A stretch of 18,833 bases of DNA from an uncultured Selenomonadaceae bacterium (GCA_910579115.1 CAJTSO010000039.1:1-18833), one strand, 5' to 3'. Counted from the first letter of the stretch, positions 7,386-15,788 are shown. The notes: generated by a model not told the origin, from the sequence alone. Made by a program: numbers and translations.

Positions 7386-10300
7386 TGGGCTGGTCATTTG
7401 AACAACAACTGGCGTTTGAAACCTGCGGCAGGAATATTCTTGTGGCCGCGGCCGCCGGGTCAGGCAAGACCACTGTCCTTACGGAACGAATCGTCCGGCA
7501 TATAATCGGCGATCCTGACTTTGATATTACAAAACTGCTGGTAGTTACCTTTACGAAGGCGGCGGCTATGGAAATGAGGAGCCGGATTGGCAAGCGCCTG
7601 AAAGAAATAGACGATGACCCGGAGAAAAACTTTATCGAAAAACTGCTGACCGAGCATGAGGTATACAGGCGGGAGATCGGGGCCTGTAAGGAGCGGGGTG
7701 AGGATTGCTCCAAGCTGGAAGCGTTGATGGAAAAATATTCCGGCTATTACACAAAAGAATTTGCAGAAGATGGCTCCCTGAAGTACCAGGCGAAGAAAAA
7801 CGAGATCGAAGGGCTGCGGAGCCGGCTTAACCGGCAGAGGCTGCGGCTTGATGACGCGAATATTTCCACGATAGATTCCTTTTGCCAGAAAATCGTCAGA
7901 GAGTACGGGGATAAGGGTTCTCAGACTGAAGGAAGCCGATTTGATGCCCGCTGCCGGGTAGCCGCCGATACAGAGCTGGGGATATTGAAGCAGGATGTGC
8001 TGGAGGAGCTGTTTCTCGAAAAGTACACAGAGGCCTTTGTTACGGCCAATGGAGACTCCGATTTTCTGCGATTCGTGGAAAATTATGGTAACGATTTGAA
8101 CGATGGGAAAATATACGAAATCATCTTAAAGATATATGAATATTCTGTCAGTGAGCCGAATCCGATTGCCTGGCTGGAATCATTAAAGGATGATTACGAA
8201 AACATAACATCGGAGCTTGTTAATAAGCCGCAGCCTGTGGGCAAAGAGCGGCACAAGGCAGCTGTCTGGATGAATATAAGGCGCCGTCAGGCCGCAGCTA
8301 TGGCAAAGAAAGCCTGTGATCAGATGGACGCGGCTTTACGGGAAGCCGAAGAAGCCGAGGCAGAGCTGGGTGAAATAGAAAAATTCGGTAAACACTTTTC
8401 TACAATTTTGGAAACTGTCAGGCAAAACAAGCAGCTGATAGAGAAAAACGTCGACGAAGGCAGACTGTATGGGGCAGACTGGGATGAGCTTGCCGCCGGA
8501 TTTAAGGAAAGCTTTGCCAGCAAATTTGGAACCTTTAGGCTGGGTAAATCCGATACGATAGGCGAGAAGGAGCTGGAAGAGCTCAAAGCCCGCAAGGAAA
8601 AAATAAAGGCATTGCGGGACGCGGGCAAGAAAACCTATGAAGCAATCGGGGCGGTTTTTGCTCAGAATTCATCAGTTATTGCCGCAAACCTTGCGACCTT
8701 CGGCCGTTTTGCCAGGGTTGCCGTGGATTTGGTCATCGACTTTTCCAACCGTTACCGTCAGGCAAAGATTGAACGGCGGATAATGGATTTCGGCGATATG
8801 GAGCACGAGGCTCTGAACATATTGGCAAAGCCGGTGGATGGCTCCCGCTGGCGGCGCACAGAAATCGGGGAGCAGATCGTCAAGGGTAAATATTCGGAGG
8901 TGATGGTGGACGAATATCAGGATGTAAACCGCTTGCAGGAAACGCTGTTTACCCTGTTGACCGGACCGGAAACAGCTGACGGCGGCGGACGGGAAACTGC
9001 CGGGCCCTGCCGCTTTATTGTAGGGGACGTAAAACAGAGTATCTACCGTTTCCGCCATTCCGATGCCAGCCTTTTCAATGAAAAAAAATCATTGTATCCA
9101 GCCGTTTATGACCGGTCGGCCATAAACGAGAATCCTCTGAGTCTCCGCATAGATATGGCAAATAATTACCGCAGCCGAAGCGGGGTGCTCAGGGGAGTAA
9201 ACTTTATTTTCCGTCAGCTGATGACAAAGGGCGGGGCAGAGATAGACTATGATGAAAAGACAGAAGCCCTGAACTTCATTTTGGGGGAAGATGAAGACGG
9301 GCTGCCGGTTGATAATGGTTATCCTTATGAGAGCACCCGGGCCAGAGAGAAGGTGGAATTCACCGATGAAAAAAACGAGCTGGTGCTTATAGAAGCCAAT
9401 AAAAATCCCGCAGCTGATAGTAGTGGCTCTGATGATGAAGCGGGCTCCACTACCGGTGGCGAACGGGAGGAGCTTACCTCCTTTGATTTGGAGGCGGAGT
9501 ACATTGCCCGGCGGATAAGAGAACTGCTTGATTCAAGGTGTCATATATTCGGCGATAAGGATAAGGGGGAGCATCATGTGGTCGCCCCACGGGATATTAC
9601 CATCCTTCTGCGCAGTATGGCCGGTAAGGGCGAGATCCTCAGAGAGCATTTGATCAGGCACAATATACCTGTCTATGTTGCCGCTGATGAAGGCTACTTT
9701 CAGGAAACTGAAATAAGAGTAGCGCTGTCCCTTCTCAGGATCATTGATAATACCCGTCAGGACATTCCTTTGGCTGCCGTTCTGCGCTCTCCCATCGGCG
9801 GCTTCAGCGATATGGAATTGGCGGAGCTGCGCGTGGCCGATCAGGACAGGCAGAGAGATCTTATTGATGTGCTTCGGCAGTCACAGCTTGATGGATCAAC
9901 TATTGGCAGCGAGCTGAAGGAGAAGGTAAAGTGGTTCCTTGACAGGCTGGATGAATGGTACCGCCTTGCCCGGGAAAGCGGACTGAGCGAGTTGATTTGG
10001 CAGCTCCTTCGGGACACTGATTATTATGATTACGTGGGAGCATTGCCGGGTGGACAGCTGCGGCAGGCCAATCTGCGGCTGCTGGTCAGCCGGGCAAAGG
10101 AGTACGAGGCCGGTGAGGAAAGAGGATTGTTCCGTTTCCTTCATTACATCAGTCAGCTGAAGAAAGGCAAGACAGATATGTCTCAGGCCAGAACTCTGGG
10201 GGAAAATGAGAATGTTGTCAGGATCATGACGATCCACAAGAGCAAGGGTATGCAGTTTCCAATTGTGATTCTGGCCGGTTTGGGCAAGCTGTTCAATCAG

Positions 10301-11806
10301 CAGGACGAACGGGCGGCGATTGTTTTCCACCACAAATTGGGACTGGGCGGGAGCCTCGTTGCAACTCATTATGAAATCAGCGGCAACCCGGCAGATAATG
10401 ATTTGCTGAGGGTAAAACAGAAAACCGTGTCCGGCGAAGCGATAAAGAACAGCCTTAACCGGGAAATGAAGGCAGAGGAGCTCCGCTTGCTCTACGTAGC
10501 CCTTACCAGAGCCCAGGAAAAAATAATAATGGTTGGGGCGTATAATAAAAAATCGGCTGGAAATAATCCCGGGAAAAAATGGTTAAAATTCTGCGACTAT
10601 GTACGGAGACATTCTGTGGACTCAAAGCCTGTGCCATTGCCGGATGAGGCGGTTCCTGAAGGAAGGAGTATGGCGGACTGGATTGCTACAGCTATCGCCA
10701 ACCACCGGGACGGTGAAGTCCTGCGCCGTCTGTTCTCCGAACAGACGGAAGCCGGTGACGGCAGCTGTATCTCCGGGGCAGGTTATCCCGCCTATAACTG
10801 CTCATATGCAGTAAAAATACTTGACAGGAATCTTCAGGATATGACGGTGCCTTTGGCGGAGCATGAATCATACCCTGATAATTCAGACGCAGATAATCCG
10901 GCTCCGGTGGAGGATTCCCCTGAGGCTTCGGCCGCTGATTTCCTCACAGCGGTGGAAAAGGGGCTGGCTTTTGCTCCGGAACAAGAATACAAAGATGGAA
11001 AGCTCACAGCAGAGCTTGATTCTATTTTCAACGAAAGGGAAAAATACCGGTACCCGGCTACCGGTTACCTGCGGGCAAAGATATCGGTTACGGAGCTGAA
11101 ACGGGCGGAAATGGAATCCAGTCCGGAGGACATTGAAGAATGGCTGGACAGCCAGCCTGACTTTAGGAGCCTTTACCATCGGTCGGGTACCCTTGCCGGC
11201 AATTCCGGTGATGAAGCAGAGGAGAAGAATGTGGAGGTAATACCGGCCGGCCCCAAATTTGGTACTATCGTCCATGATGTATTGAGACAGGCAGTTATCC
11301 GCAAGCTGGCTCCAGGTAGCCAGGAAATGAACGACTGTATTTTGTCGGCAGTTAAGAAGGTCTGCCCCGGTTATTCAGAGGAGGTACAGAATAAGTGGGC
11401 AGGGTCAGTGAAAAGACTGACAGGAAATTTTCTCGATTCTCCTTTGGGGCATCGGGCGCGAAATGCGGACAAGGTTTTTTGCGAGCTGCCCTTCTGCCGG
11501 TTACTGTCAGCCGATGCGGCCTACGCCGGGAAATATCCGGACAGGAAGAACGAACTGAAAGAGATAGACCAGCCGGTATTTCTTCAGGGGGTTATCGACC
11601 TGCTGGTCAGAGAGGGAGACAGCTATATTCTGGTGGACTACAAGACGGACAGGGGCATTGACGGGAAGACGGCGAAGGAAAGATACCGCCGTCAGGCGGA
11701 GATATACGCAGCCGCCATACAGGAAATTACCGGCTGCAAGGTAAATGAAGCGTATATTTTCCTTCTGCGCAATAGGGAGGCCGTAAGAGTTTGTTTACCG
11801 GAGTAA
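7385..11806 (+). CDS. addA: ATP-dependent helicase/nuclease subunit A (AddA)
   Basis: UvrD-like 3'-5' helicase and nuclease that partners AddB. The helicase motifs appear in order: Q-motif WSFEQQLAFE at 3-12, Walker A AAAGSGKTT at 22-30, VVTFTKAAA (Ia), Walker B VDEYQD at 508-513, GDVKQSIYRFR (III), MTIHKSKGMQFP (V) and LLYVALTRAQ (VI). The C-terminal nuclease has GTIVHDVL, GVIDLLV and LVDYKT with Asp1418 and Lys1420, so both nucleases of the complex look active. The 1473-residue length exceeds the usual 1200-1250. Part of the excess is polar linker, about residues 672-695 (Asp, Ser, Gly-rich) and 1158-1185 (Glu, Asp, Pro, Ala-rich). AGGAGGAG at 7369-7376, inside the end of addB, is its ribosome site. 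The gene faces the next one and has no strong plus-strand terminator of its own. Confidence 0.97.
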   Translation: MGWSFEQQLAFETCGRNILVAAAAGSGKTTVLTERIVRHIIGDPDFDITKLLVVTFTKAAAMEMRSRIGKRLKEIDDDPEKNFIEKLLTEHEVYRREIGACKERGEDCSKLEALMEKYSGYYTKEFAEDGSLKYQAKKNEIEGLRSRLNRQRLRLDDANISTIDSFCQKIVREYGDKGSQTEGSRFDARCRVAADTELGILKQDVLEELFLEKYTEAFVTANGDSDFLRFVENYGNDLNDGKIYEIILKIYEYSVSEPNPIAWLESLKDDYENITSELVNKPQPVGKERHKAAVWMNIRRRQAAAMAKKACDQMDAALREAEEAEAELGEIEKFGKHFSTILETVRQNKQLIEKNVDEGRLYGADWDELAAGFKESFASKFGTFRLGKSDTIGEKELEELKARKEKIKALRDAGKKTYEAIGAVFAQNSSVIAANLATFGRFARVAVDLVIDFSNRYRQAKIERRIMDFGDMEHEALNILAKPVDGSRWRRTEIGEQIVKGKYSEVMVDEYQDVNRLQETLFTLLTGPETADGGGRETAGPCRFIVGDVKQSIYRFRHSDASLFNEKKSLYPAVYDRSAINENPLSLRIDMANNYRSRSGVLRGVNFIFRQLMTKGGAEIDYDEKTEALNFILGEDEDGLPVDNGYPYESTRAREKVEFTDEKNELVLIEANKNPAADSSGSDDEAGSTTGGEREELTSFDLEAEYIARRIRELLDSRCHIFGDKDKGEHHVVAPRDITILLRSMAGKGEILREHLIRHNIPVYVAADEGYFQETEIRVALSLLRIIDNTRQDIPLAAVLRSPIGGFSDMELAELRVADQDRQRDLIDVLRQSQLDGSTIGSELKEKVKWFLDRLDEWYRLARESGLSELIWQLLRDTDYYDYVGALPGGQLRQANLRLLVSRAKEYEAGEERGLFRFLHYISQLKKGKTDMSQARTLGENENVVRIMTIHKSKGMQFPIVILAGLGKLFNQQDERAAIVFHHKLGLGGSLVATHYEISGNPADNDLLRVKQKTVSGEAIKNSLNREMKAEELRLLYVALTRAQEKIIMVGAYNKKSAGNNPGKKWLKFCDYVRRHSVDSKPVPLPDEAVPEGRSMADWIATAIANHRDGEVLRRLFSEQTEAGDGSCISGAGYPAYNCSYAVKILDRNLQDMTVPLAEHESYPDNSDADNPAPVEDSPEASAADFLTAVEKGLAFAPEQEYKDGKLTAELDSIFNEREKYRYPATGYLRAKISVTELKRAEMESSPEDIEEWLDSQPDFRSLYHRSGTLAGNSGDEAEEKNVEVIPAGPKFGTIVHDVLRQAVIRKLAPGSQEMNDCILSAVKKVCPGYSEEVQNKWAGSVKRLTGNFLDSPLGHRARNADKVFCELPFCRLLSADAAYAGKYPDRKNELKEIDQPVFLQGVIDLLVREGDSYILVDYKTDRGIDGKTAKERYRRQAEIYAAAIQEITGCKVNEAYIFLLRNREAVRVCLPE

Positions 11807-11870
11807 TTTGTAAAGGATTACCTTCTCAACCAACCTTTTATAGAAAAATTGCAGAATGTAAAGAAAAATA

Positions 11871-11917
11871 CGCATAATAAATATCCACCTGCATGGCGGG
11901 TGGATATTTATTATGCG
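11871..11917 (-). terminator. Long-stem terminator between convergent genes
   Basis: A perfect 19-bp stem pairs 11871-11889 with 11899-11917 (arms CGCATAATAAATATCCACC and its complement). The 9-base loop can partly pair as well. On the minus strand the stem is followed by TATTTTTCTTT, a good U-tract, so it mainly ends the nucleotidase-like gene 174 bases upstream. On the plus strand no T run follows, so it would stop addA transcription only weakly. Confidence 0.85.
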
Positions 11918-12090
11918 CCGGTTGTACATATACACTCCCTTGTCCAATGCCCCTGTTCTTGAATTGCCCAATATATCAATAGGTATTTATTTACTTGAGT
12001 AGATATGGTCTCACTGCCCAGGGAAATTGTCGCAGGCAATTCACTTAGATTGCAGGACACGGCAGGGAGCAAGTAATACCGGTGTCCGGC

Positions 12091-13584
12091 TCATGATGTC
12101 AATTGGGGCGGCCGGTTCAAGATCGTTATCCGGCCGTCAATCCGGGAGGTCATTTGATGATGGGTTGAGAAATACTCCTGAATCAAATCGTTGTCGCTGG
12201 TAGCGAAAAGCTGGCTGGCAGTATAGTTCGGAATATTTTCCGGGTCAATGTCCAGGCACATCTTTATGTTGTCAAAATGGAATCCCTGCAAGGCAACCGT
12301 GTACCGCCTGTCAGGCTCCACAGGCTTCCCTTTTATTGTGAAGGTAAGAAGCTCCTTCGACGCAAAGTCATAAACGATATGCACGTAGTGGGGGACCTGG
12401 TAAAACTCTGTGTGACCGGATAGAATATCATCCCGGCACATAAATTTGATACCCTTAATGAGATCGCGGCCGTAAATATTTGCCAGTACGATCCGGTCGG
12501 AAAACGGTAAGGTTTCGATGAGAGCCCGGAGGGAAATGACAGGTCCGACTTCTTTTTTGCGGATACTTCCGGAACCCACCATCACCAGGTCACATTCTCC
12601 TCTGGATTCGATCACGCAGCTTAAAACATCAGCGATAAGATTTCCCATCTCCGTTTCCATCTGCCGGAGAGGGTGGGTGAGGGTACGGTCAAAATTGGTA
12701 ATTATGCGGTCGTATTTTTCACTCAGGAGCGCTTGATAATGGTTAAGGAGATCATCGACTACAGGATCCTTTTCGCACAGCTGTTCATTTACATCAAGAA
12801 GCTGCCACTTGTATTCAAAAAGAGTGTTGCTGTCCAGATTGACGGTAAGGTCAAGCCGGCCAATAGCCCGACATTCACAGCCTGCCTGGACGATGAGTAC
12901 ACCATTGACAAAGGCGGGAGTCTGAGGGAAGGTGTGGGAGTGACCGCCGATAATGACGTCAACCTTCCAAACCGGGTCAAGCCGGGCGGCAAGCTCCTGA
13001 TCTTCCAGGAACCCTATATGGGTCACAAGGACGGTGCAGTCGATATCGTAGCCTCGGTAGCTGTTTATGATCTGACCTATTTCGGTAACGGCATCCTCAA
13101 TTGTAATGAATTTTGACAGGAACTGATCCTTCTTGGTATTGGCCAGCGCTTCGTCTGTGACAATGCCGATGAACAGCACCTTTATGCCGTTTATGTGAAT
13201 GATTTTGTGGGAGCGGAACAGGCGAAGACCATTGATAGTGATGTAAATATTGGCTGTTATGATGGGGAAGGTAGCGCACTTTTCCAGAAAGAGCAGATGG
13301 GCAAGGCCGTAGTCAGTTTCATGGTTCCCCAGGGTGGCAATGTCCGGCTCCAAATGGTTGATGATTTCCATGGTGGATATACCCTTGAATTCCTCATCGA
13401 TGATGGAGCCCCGCAGCATATCGCCGGCAATTACATACAGCACATTGTTCTGAGCCTGGCGCTGGGCCTTTATGTAGCCTGACATCCTGGCTATACCGCC
13501 CACAGAATGACCGTCTTTCATCTCCGCCAGGAAATCACCGTGTATATCATTGGAGTGAAGTATAGTAAGCTTTTTCAGATTCAT
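12091..13584 (-). CDS. 5'-nucleotidase/UshA-like metallophosphatase, cytoplasmic
   Basis: Two-domain metallophosphoesterase expected to hydrolyse nucleotides or nucleotide sugars with two divalent metals. N-terminal metal ligands are visible: Asp13 and His15 in HSNDIHG, Asp55 in GDMLRGS, Asn87-His88 in LGNHE, a His in VLVTHIG, and His215 and His217 in GGHSH. The C-terminal 5'-nucleotidase domain follows, with GSGSIRK and GFHF, the latter in the region that in UshA stacks the base. No signal peptide is present, unlike periplasmic UshA, so it resembles cytoplasmic relatives such as Bacillus YunD. I prefer the ATG at 13584 (497 residues). An in-frame TTG at 13596 adds four residues but leaves only two bases after AGGA; neither start has an ideal Shine-Dalgarno site. 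The family C-domain usually has Asn before the Gly-x-x-Arg; here it is Gly, which could alter substrate choice. Confidence 0.88.
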   Translation of the reverse strand: MNLKKLTILHSNDIHGDFLAEMKDGHSVGGIARMSGYIKAQRQAQNNVLYVIAGDMLRGSIIDEEFKGISTMEIINHLEPDIATLGNHETDYGLAHLLFLEKCATFPIITANIYITINGLRLFRSHKIIHINGIKVLFIGIVTDEALANTKKDQFLSKFITIEDAVTEIGQIINSYRGYDIDCTVLVTHIGFLEDQELAARLDPVWKVDVIIGGHSHTFPQTPAFVNGVLIVQAGCECRAIGRLDLTVNLDSNTLFEYKWQLLDVNEQLCEKDPVVDDLLNHYQALLSEKYDRIITNFDRTLTHPLRQMETEMGNLIADVLSCVIESRGECDLVMVGSGSIRKKEVGPVISLRALIETLPFSDRIVLANIYGRDLIKGIKFMCRDDILSGHTEFYQVPHYVHIVYDFASKELLTFTIKGKPVEPDRRYTVALQGFHFDNIKMCLDIDPENIPNYTASQLFATSDNDLIQEYFSTHHQMTSRIDGRITILNRPPQLTS

Positions 13585-13641
13585 ATTCTCGACCAATTCC
13601 TATGCTGAAGAAAACGCGGCAAATTTTAATATCGTCTTTTT

Positions 13642-13650
13642 ATTATAACA
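13642..13650 (-). promoter_or_regulatory. Extended -10 promoter of the nucleotidase-like gene
   Basis: The minus strand reads TGTTATAAT, a perfect extended -10 (TGn followed by TATAAT). It lies about 58 bases upstream of the chosen start. The -35 region is weak (GTGAAG at 13665-13670, spacing 17), as is common with an extended -10. Confidence 0.6.
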
Positions 13651-13727
13651 CTTTCCTTTCCGGGCTTCACCATATTTGCAGATTTGTTTTTACTTTTCTT
13701 GAAAGCCTGGTCAGGCAGAACGCAGGC

Positions 13728-13756
13728 TGGACAAAATTTATTCCGCAAGGTAAAAT
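13728..13756 (+). promoter_or_regulatory. Sigma-A promoter of the formate/nitrite channel gene
   Basis: TGGACA at 13728-13733 and TAAAAT at 13751-13756 each match five of six consensus bases, with ideal 17-base spacing. The start point would be near 13763, giving a leader of about 55 bases before the ATG at 13819. Confidence 0.6.
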
Positions 13757-13773
13757 CTACACCGAGCCAGACT

Positions 13774-13786
13774 TGTATGACATACA
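13774..13786 (+). promoter_or_regulatory. Possible operator in the channel gene leader
   Basis: A perfect inverted repeat, TGTAT-GAC-ATACA, falls roughly 11-23 bases after the predicted transcription start. That position would suit a repressor blocking elongation or initiation. The motif does not match the classical FNR or Rex sites, and the bound protein is unknown. Confidence 0.35.
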
Positions 13787-13818
13787 GAGATTTTTTACAG
13801 TAAAGGAAGGTGCTTGCC

Positions 13819-14631
13819 ATGAGCAATGCAGGAACCACGCCGCCCCGAATGTTTTCCCCGTCGCAAATTGCCGAGAATTATTTGAATATTGGCGTGAATA
13901 AGGTTCGTCAGAATCCTCTGTCAGCTTTTCTGCTGGCGATTATGGCGGGCATGATGATCGCTTTGGCGGGAGCTGCCGCTACTGTCGGCTCGGCCACCCT
14001 GGAAAATCCCTCCGCCGCTAAGCTTGCCAGTGCAGCTATTTTTCCGGCTGGTCTTGTGATGGTGCTGGTGGGAGGCAGCGAGCTGTTTACCGGAAATTGT
14101 ATGCTGGTAATTCCTCTGGGGAAGAAAAGAATAACCTTTGGGGAAATGATGAAAAGTTGGGCAATCGTATACGCCGGGAATTTGATAGGCACCCTGTTGG
14201 TAGCGGCTTTGTTCGTATACAGCCACACTCCCTCTCTCTTTGGCGGAAAGCTGGCGGCAGTGGTAACAGCCACAGCTGCGGCAAAATGCTCCCTCTCCTT
14301 TGGGGATGCTTTGATGAAGGGTGTTCTGTGCAATCTTCTCGTTTGTCTTGGCGTATGGCTTAGCTTTGCGGCGACTGACGTTGTCGGGAAGATAGCTGGC
14401 TGCTATCTGCCGATATTTGCCTTTGTTGTTGCCGGATATGAGCATTGTATTGCGAATATGTACTACATACCGGCGGGGATATTTACCGCCGGAGAATATG
14501 GTTTGCCGGCTCCCGGTCTCGACTTCGCCGCTATGACTGTAAACAATTTGATACCCGTTACAATCGGAAACATAATCGGCGGCTCCCTGCTGGTGGGGGG
14601 ACTCTATGGACTGGCCTATCTGCGAAAATAA
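13819..14631 (+). CDS. focA: Formate/nitrite transporter (FNT family)
   Basis: Pentameric inner-membrane channel for formate or a related small anion such as nitrite or hydrosulfide. The 270-residue protein has about six hydrophobic segments. Family signatures are clear: GGSELFTGN after the second segment, GNLIGTLLVAALF, and GYEHCIANMYYIPAG, with the gating residue His209 at the same number as in E. coli FocA. NNLIPVTIGNIIGG near the end is also typical. AAAGGAAGG at 13802-13810 lies eight bases before the ATG at 13819; an upstream in-frame GTG at 13810 overlaps that site and is unlikely. FocA, NirC and FdhC members are hard to separate by sequence, so the formate assignment rests on overall resemblance around the pore histidine. 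No pflB or nitrite reductase gene is adjacent. The gene appears to be a single-gene transcript. Confidence 0.9.
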   Translation: MSNAGTTPPRMFSPSQIAENYLNIGVNKVRQNPLSAFLLAIMAGMMIALAGAAATVGSATLENPSAAKLASAAIFPAGLVMVLVGGSELFTGNCMLVIPLGKKRITFGEMMKSWAIVYAGNLIGTLLVAALFVYSHTPSLFGGKLAAVVTATAAAKCSLSFGDALMKGVLCNLLVCLGVWLSFAATDVVGKIAGCYLPIFAFVVAGYEHCIANMYYIPAGIFTAGEYGLPAPGLDFAAMTVNNLIPVTIGNIIGGSLLVGGLYGLAYLRK

Positions 14632-14684
14632 CAGTCAGGGAAGATTAGTATACCGATAATGTGTTTTTTTCTGTGTCACGAAAC

Positions 14685-14727
14685 AAAAATCCCCTGCTTT
14701 TCCGTTATGGAAAAGCAGGGGATTTTT
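14685..14727. terminator. Bidirectional terminator between focA and the 131-residue gene
   Basis: A perfect 19-bp stem pairs 14685-14703 with 14709-14727 around the 5-base loop GTTAT. It has T5 at the plus-strand end and A5 at the start, so it has a U-tract when read from either side. It can end both the channel gene and the minus-strand gene whose stop is at 14880. Confidence 0.9.
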
Positions 14728-14879
14728 CGTGAGAGCTTCTTTGATTCTTCACAAAATCGACCGTTTGCGCTGCGATTGGCCGCCCTTCTGTCCATTGGGA
14801 CGGCGTGACCTTCCGTTATCGCGGGCAAAGTCCGCTCATTCGGTCCGGGTCAAGGTTTGCTTTCGCTGCACGGCAAATC

Positions 14880-15275
14880 TTAGAAGGAGAGAAGATCGAA
14901 GAGATTTAGCGAGGGTTCCATTTTGATTTGCGGCGATCCGTCCGGTCGGGCCGGTCTCGACAGATCAGGCACGGGGACGAGATGAGGCTTCTTACGGTAC
15001 CGGCTGACGATTTTGCCGCCCTCGTACTCCGTGAACTCGATGGAACCATCCGGTCGGAAGCGGCGGACGGTTTCTTTAATCGCATTTTTACTGCGGGTGA
15101 CTGTTTCAAGAGTTTCAAGACGCTCCGTGAGATCATCAATGGCCTGCGCGCTGTCCTCCCCTTTGGCCATGGTCTGAAATATTGCCTTGAAGCTGTTGTT
15201 GTCACTGGCATCAGCCATGCTTCGGGCAAGATTTGCCAAAGCAGTATGATTTCGATGAGAATGTTCGACTTTCAT
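14880..15275 (-). CDS. Hypothetical protein, 131 residues
   Basis: Not recognised. The protein is soluble and polar with no signal or membrane segment. Residues 7-40 are probably helical (HRNHTALANLARSMADAS). Residues 43-72 contain a short heptad-like helix (AIDDLTERLETLETV). A central part resembles a small beta unit (RPDGSIEFTEYEGGKIVSRY), followed by a Pro-rich segment (KKPHLVPVPDLSRPARPDG) and a hydrophobic C-terminus (LNLFDLLSF). I chose the ATG at 15275 because GGAGG (15283-15287 on the minus strand) lies seven bases upstream; a longer reading from 15320 would bury that site. The strong ribosome site and the shared terminator argue for a real gene. The final Phe-rich tail could be a protein-binding peptide, but that is a guess. 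No neighbour clarifies its role. Confidence 0.65.
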   Translation of the reverse strand: MKVEHSHRNHTALANLARSMADASDNNSFKAIFQTMAKGEDSAQAIDDLTERLETLETVTRSKNAIKETVRRFRPDGSIEFTEYEGGKIVSRYRKKPHLVPVPDLSRPARPDGSPQIKMEPSLNLFDLLSF

Positions 15276-15450
15276 TTTTTCACCTCCCTTCCGCTGGCAG
15301 AGCTTTTTCCCTGCTATCAATGTATCGTAGGGTCGGATTCCTTTCTTAAAAATTTGTTGTAAAAACGCATTTTCTCGGATGTGTATCAGGCGGTTTCTCT
15401 TCCGATTCTTAAAGTATACGGGCGATTTGGTTTTTTGTAATGCCGTGCGT

Positions 15451-15500
15451 AAGAAAAGCCTGTATTTGTCCTTGCCGATAGGAGGTAAGTGTTGGAAAGA
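15451..15500 (+). repeat. Direct repeat flanking the CapA-type gene, copy 1
   Basis: Aligned by hand without gaps to 17181-17230, 34 of 50 bases are identical, including the 11-base core TGTATTTGTCC at 15461-15471. Weaker similarity with small gaps extends left to about 15424 (GATTTGGTTTT against GATTTTGGTTTT). Confidence 0.65.
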
Positions 15501-15590
15501 ACATTTTTGTGCAGTGATGAGTAAATGGCAATATGGCTTTAACGTAGCCGCGTGGGGAATTTATGTATTTTCTCGTATAGCACAAAGAGA

Positions 15591-15617
15591 AAACCCGCGC
15601 CTTTTAGACGCGGGTTT
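15591..15617 (-). terminator. Terminator downstream of the CapA-type gene
   Basis: AAACCCGCG at 15591-15599 pairs perfectly with CGCGGGTTT at 15609-15617 around a 9-base loop. On the minus strand the stem is followed by TCTCTTTG, extending a broken U-tract. It lies about 170 bases beyond the stop of the CapA-type gene at 15789. Plus-strand use is possible but weaker. Confidence 0.7.
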
Positions 15618-15622
15618 AATAA

Positions 15623-15787
15623 CAAGGGCTTATATCCCGTGGAAAAAACATCCGTTTGACAGGTGATTTAAAGCGTAGAGAGGAAGACTGTGACCGGATT
15701 GTTTCCTTACTTAAAATTCAATCGCAGCTATCGTTGGCGGAACTGAATGATCCAGATTGCAGGCAATGGGGCTTTCTTTTTCCCTAA
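15623..15787 (+). pseudogene. Short open frame, possible gene remnant
   Basis: A plus-strand frame stays open from 15623 to the stop at 15785-15787 and reads as a polar, protein-like peptide with segments GDLKRREEDCDRIVSLLK and LAELNDPDCRQWGFLFP. There is no ATG; the only start candidates are TTG-type codons such as 15656, and no Shine-Dalgarno sequence precedes them. It could be the C-terminal scrap of a lost gene beside the CapA-type gene, or chance. It ends one base before that gene's stop codon. Confidence 0.2.
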
Positions 15788-15788
15788 A

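Larger units (their letters stand above)
15276..15788. other. Gene-poor stretch upstream of the 131-residue gene
   Basis: This 513-base interval has no confident gene. It contains the upstream region of the 131-residue gene, one copy of a direct repeat (15451-15500 core), a hairpin terminator (15591-15617) and a short open frame ending at 15787. I found no convincing -10/-35 pair for the 131-residue gene. Confidence 0.6.

Noticed and set aside
12055..12088. Hairpin GGACAC/GTGTCC just after the nucleotidase-like stop
   Set aside because: The stem is short, the loop is about 22 bases and no T-run follows; the better terminator is at 11871-11917.
13602..13901. 99-residue plus-strand frame before focA
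   Set aside because: It covers both predicted promoters and overlaps the focA start, and has no ribosome site.
14729..14926. 65-residue Arg-rich plus-strand frame
   Set aside because: It begins at the terminator tail, lacks a ribosome site and overlaps the end of the minus-strand gene; the composition is typical of non-coding GC-rich DNA.
15379..15666. 95-residue plus-strand frame
   Set aside because: It runs through the direct repeat and the terminator hairpin, with no Shine-Dalgarno site and an unlikely composition.
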